The notes under the pieces: model-generated
The model's input: only the letters and a program-made list of their open reading frames with translations
What the model was told of the DNA's origin: nothing
Database searches by the model: none
Part shown: piece after piece, positions 61,461-64,000 of the stretch
How positions within the stretch are numbered: position 1 is the stretch's first letter
Layout of the letters: each line of letters starts with the position of its first letter
Position numbers and translations under genes: made by a program
Assembly: GCF_013408095.1 (NCBI RefSeq)
Contig: NZ_JACBZF010000004.1
Location: 1 to 64,000 of the forward strand
Origin: Novosphingobium marinum
GTDB taxonomy: Bacteria > Pseudomonadota > Alphaproteobacteria > Sphingomonadales > Sphingomonadaceae
DNA length: 64,000 bases
Direction: 5' to 3'

Positions 61461-62935
61461 AGCGCGCCTGCGTCGTCGGGGCTGGGTTCGGCGGGCTGGC
61501 GCTTGCCATCCGCCTGCAATCGTCCGGCATAGAGACGGTCGTCGTCGAGGCGCGCGACAAGCCGGGCGGCCGCGCCTACTTCTGGGAAAAGGACGGCTTC
61601 ACCTTCGATGCCGGGCCGACCGTCATCACCGATCCCGATTGCCTGCGCGAGCTGTGGCAGCTTTCGGGCCGCGACATGGCCGACGACGTCACGCTGATGC
61701 CGGTCAACCCGTTCTACCGGCTCAACTGGCCCGACGGAACGAACTTCGACTATTCGAACGACGAGCCGGCGCTGCGCCGGGAGATCGGCCGCCTCGCGCC
61801 CGAGGATCTTGCCGGTTACGACGAGTTCCTGCGCTATTCGGCAGCGGTCTACCAGGAAGGCTACGTGAAGCTGGGGCACGAGCCGTTCCTCAACTTCACC
61901 GACATGATCAAGGCCGCGCCCGCGCTCGCCAAGAACCAGGCGTGGCGTTCGGTCTACTCGATGGTCTCGTCCTACGTGAAGAACGAGAAGCTGCGGCAGG
62001 CGCTGTCTTTCCACACGCTGCTTGTCGGCGGCAACCCGATGACGACGAGCGCGATCTACGCGCTGATCCACAAGCTTGAAAAGGACGGCGGCGTGTGGTG
62101 GGCCAGGGGCGGCACCAACCGCCTGATCGCCGGGATGTGCACCCAGTTCGAGCGGATCGGCGGCACGATCCGGCTGGACGACGCGGTCAGGCAGGTCCAC
62201 ACCGTGGGCGACACGGTCAGCGAGGTCGAGACCGAGAGCGGCTGGCGCGAACGCTTCGACGCGGTCGCCAGCAACGCCGACATCGTCCATTCGTACCGCG
62301 ACCTGCTGGGCGACAGCGCGCGCGGGCGCGATTACGGCAAGTCGCTGACCGGCAAGCGGTTCTCGCCCAGCCTGTTCGTCGTCCATTTCGGCGTCGAGGG
62401 AAGCTGGCCGGGCATCCAGCACCACATGATCCTGTTCGGCCCCCGCTACAAGGAACTGCTCGCCGACATCTACGATCACGGGGTGCTGCCGCAGGACTTC
62501 TCGATCTACCTGCACCACCCGACCGTGACCGACCCGTCGATGGCGCCGCCGGGCAAGAGCACGTTCTATGCGCTGATCCCGGTCGCGCACATGGGCAAGC
62601 TGCCGATCGACTGGGAGCAGGCCGGACCGATGATCGAGCAGCGCGTGCTCGACGAAGTCGGTCGCCGCCTCATTCCCGACATCCACGACCGCATCGTCAC
62701 CAAGTTCCACTACGCCCCGAAGGACTTCGCCGCCGACCTAAACGCCTACAAGGGCAGCGCCTTCAGCCTAGAACCGATCCTGACGCAGAGCGCATGGTTC
62801 CGCGGGCACAACCGCGACGCGAAACTGCGCAACTTCTACCTCGTCGGCGCGGGCACGCATCCGGGCGCGGGCATTCCGGGCGTCGTCGGCAGCGCCAAGG
62901 CCACCGCCAAGCTGATGCTGGAGGATCTTCGGTGA
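61457..62935 (+). CDS. crtI: phytoene desaturase
   Basis: A 492-residue CrtI-type flavin desaturase converting phytoene to lycopene. VVGAGFGGLALAIRLQSSG is the FAD motif; GGRAYFWEKDGFTFDAGPTVITDPD, HTLLVGGNPMTTSAIYALI and the C-terminal GAGTHPGAGIPGVVGSA are diagnostic. Its stop overlaps the LOG gene start by 4 nt (GTGA). Confidence 0.96.
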   Translation: MKRACVVGAGFGGLALAIRLQSSGIETVVVEARDKPGGRAYFWEKDGFTFDAGPTVITDPDCLRELWQLSGRDMADDVTLMPVNPFYRLNWPDGTNFDYSNDEPALRREIGRLAPEDLAGYDEFLRYSAAVYQEGYVKLGHEPFLNFTDMIKAAPALAKNQAWRSVYSMVSSYVKNEKLRQALSFHTLLVGGNPMTTSAIYALIHKLEKDGGVWWARGGTNRLIAGMCTQFERIGGTIRLDDAVRQVHTVGDTVSEVETESGWRERFDAVASNADIVHSYRDLLGDSARGRDYGKSLTGKRFSPSLFVVHFGVEGSWPGIQHHMILFGPRYKELLADIYDHGVLPQDFSIYLHHPTVTDPSMAPPGKSTFYALIPVAHMGKLPIDWEQAGPMIEQRVLDEVGRRLIPDIHDRIVTKFHYAPKDFAADLNAYKGSAFSLEPILTQSAWFRGHNRDAKLRNFYLVGAGTHPGAGIPGVVGSAKATAKLMLEDLR

Positions 62936-63513
62936 AGCGCCTTGCCGTTTACTGCGGGTCGGCCACGCCCGCGGACCCGCGCTACATCGACCTTGCCGAA
63001 GACGTCGGTCGCACGCTTGCCGGCGAGGGCATCGGCATCGTCTACGGCGGCGGCCGGCTCGGGCTGATGGGCGCGGTGGCGCGCGCAGCGCTGGCAGAGG
63101 GCGGCGAGGTCATCGGCGTCATCCCCGAGGCGCTCGTCTCCGGCGAGGTCGCCAACACCGATTGCACCGACTTGCAGGTCGTCGCGAACATGCACGAGCG
63201 CAAGCGCCGCTTCACCGACCTTTCGGACGGCTTCCTGACGATCCCCGGCGGCGTCGGCACCATGGACGAGTTGTGGGAAGCGGTAAGCTGGGCGCAGCTC
63301 GGCTATCACATGAAGCCGGTCGGCGTGCTCAACGCGTTCGGGTATTTCGACCACCTCCTCGCCTTCAACCGGCACATGGCGCAAGTCGGCTTCGTGCGGC
63401 CGGTGCACCAGGGCATCATCCTTGCCGAGACCGAGCTTTCGATGCTGCTCGGCCGGATGCGCGCGTTCGAGCCTTCGAAGCCGATCTTCGACATGAAGGC
63501 GGAGGACCTGTGA
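62932..63513 (+). CDS. LOG-family protein inside the crt operon
   Basis: A 193-residue protein of the TIGR00730/LOG family (cytokinin-activating phosphoribohydrolase type): VYGGGRLGLMG and the PGGVGTMDELWE active-site motif are intact. The start is GTG at 62932, overlapping the crtI stop as GTGA. It lies between crtI and crtB. In bacteria these enzymes cleave nucleotide 5'-monophosphates; a carotenoid link is unproven. Confidence 0.9.
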   Translation: MKRLAVYCGSATPADPRYIDLAEDVGRTLAGEGIGIVYGGGRLGLMGAVARAALAEGGEVIGVIPEALVSGEVANTDCTDLQVVANMHERKRRFTDLSDGFLTIPGGVGTMDELWEAVSWAQLGYHMKPVGVLNAFGYFDHLLAFNRHMAQVGFVRPVHQGIILAETELSMLLGRMRAFEPSKPIFDMKAEDL

Positions 63514-63526
63514 CGCCTTTCCCGGA

Positions 63527-64000
63527 ATGACCGGCGCTTTCCCAGACCGCCAGTCGCTCGTCGCCCATGCGTCGCGCTCGATCGCGAGGGGCTCGAAAAG
63601 CTTCGCCGCCGCCAGCCGCCTGTTCGACCGCACGACGCGCGAACGGGTCTGGCTGCTCTATGCCTGGTGCCGGGTATGCGACGACCTTGCCGATGCGCAG
63701 GACCACGGCCACGCGCTCGGCCCGCAGGTCGATGCCGGCAAGCGGCTGGCCACGATCCGCTCGCTGACCGACCGCGCGCTGTCGGGCCAGCCGACCGGCC
63801 GCCCCGCCTTCGACGCGCTCGGCGTCCTGGCGCAGGAGACGGGCATCACCCGGCAGATGGCCGAGGACGTGATCAACGGATTCGCGCTCGATGCCGACGA
63901 ATGGCGGCCGCGCAGCGAGGCCGACATGCTGCGCTATTGCTACCACGTGGCAGGAGCCGTCGGCGTGATGATGGCGGTGGTGATGGGCGTGCCGCCCGGC
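63527..64000 (+). CDS. crtB: phytoene synthase, partial at window edge
   Basis: The first 158 codons are seen; the gene continues past the window. LLYAWCRVCDDLAD gives the DDxxD metal/prenyl motif, and the downstream helix (YCYHVAGAVGVMMAVVMG) is typical of phytoene/squalene synthases. It begins 13 nt after the LOG stop, completing crtY-crtI-LOG-crtB. No stop or second aspartate motif is visible here. Confidence 0.93.
   Translation, partial: MTGAFPDRQSLVAHASRSIARGSKSFAAASRLFDRTTRERVWLLYAWCRVCDDLADAQDHGHALGPQVDAGKRLATIRSLTDRALSGQPTGRPAFDALGVLAQETGITRQMAEDVINGFALDADEWRPRSEADMLRYCYHVAGAVGVMMAVVMGVPPG

Overview
The window reads as the chromosome of a GC-rich alphaproteobacterium in the Sphingomonadales, most likely Erythrobacteraceae. 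The signs are a crtY-crtI-crtB carotenoid operon, a ybgC-tolQRAB-pal operon, a PEP-CTERM-like small protein, an alphaproteobacterial SspB, a single Rsh enzyme and the ligase-associated nuclease PdeM. Species cannot be named from sequence alone.

Layout. (1) Positions 1-9.9 kb have visibly lower GC than what follows and carry accessory genes: a receiver domain, two cold-shock-type proteins, several tiny proteins, a long-tailed IF-1, a four-gene c-di-GMP enzyme / cupredoxin / DUF3034 barrel / truncated-globin locus, and an NrtR-like regulator. A gene-free kilobase with clustered TGTCAG/CTGACA hexamers follows. The stretch ends at the 3' end of a tRNA-Ser(GGA), the usual kind of island boundary. 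(2) 10-31 kb is core: cyclophilin, rsh, hemF, pdeM, infC (apparent ATA start), a DASS transporter, a PLP enzyme, the Tol-Pal operon, his genes (hisB-H-A-F, then hisE), sspB and gmk. (3) 30.7-38.6 kb holds a cytochrome P450 and a membrane glycosylation-like locus: a GT2 enzyme, an SMR-type protein, two methyltransferases and two tandem paralogous GT-C-like membrane proteins. (4) 38.7-49.3 kb mixes dapD, small DUF proteins, a K+-channel-like protein, an M19 dipeptidase, a GMC oxidoreductase, pyroglutamyl peptidase, lipoproteins and a second cold-shock/coiled-coil cassette matching the one near position 1 kb. (5) 49.4-55.7 kb is a plastic segment: a nested perfect inverted repeat, a YaiI protein with a 49-residue insertion, an AT-rich membrane alpha/beta-hydrolase with its own terminator, and thiC with a TPP riboswitch. 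A diverged copy of the thiC tail lies behind a SnoaL-like gene. (6) 55.8-64 kb holds a thioesterase, a DUF885 protein, a uracil-DNA-glycosylase-like protein, a MipA-like porin and crtY-crtI-LOG-crtB, with crtB running off the window.

Most genes sit in tight head-to-tail groups, often overlapping by 4 nt (ATGA or GTGA), so translational coupling is common. The strongest candidates for undescribed biology are the c-di-GMP/cupredoxin/DUF3034/globin locus, the tandem GT-C glycosylation locus, the AT-rich membrane hydrolase with the neighbouring thiC-tail duplication, and the duplicated cold-shock/coiled-coil cassette. All functions are inferred from motifs recognised by eye; no database search was run.
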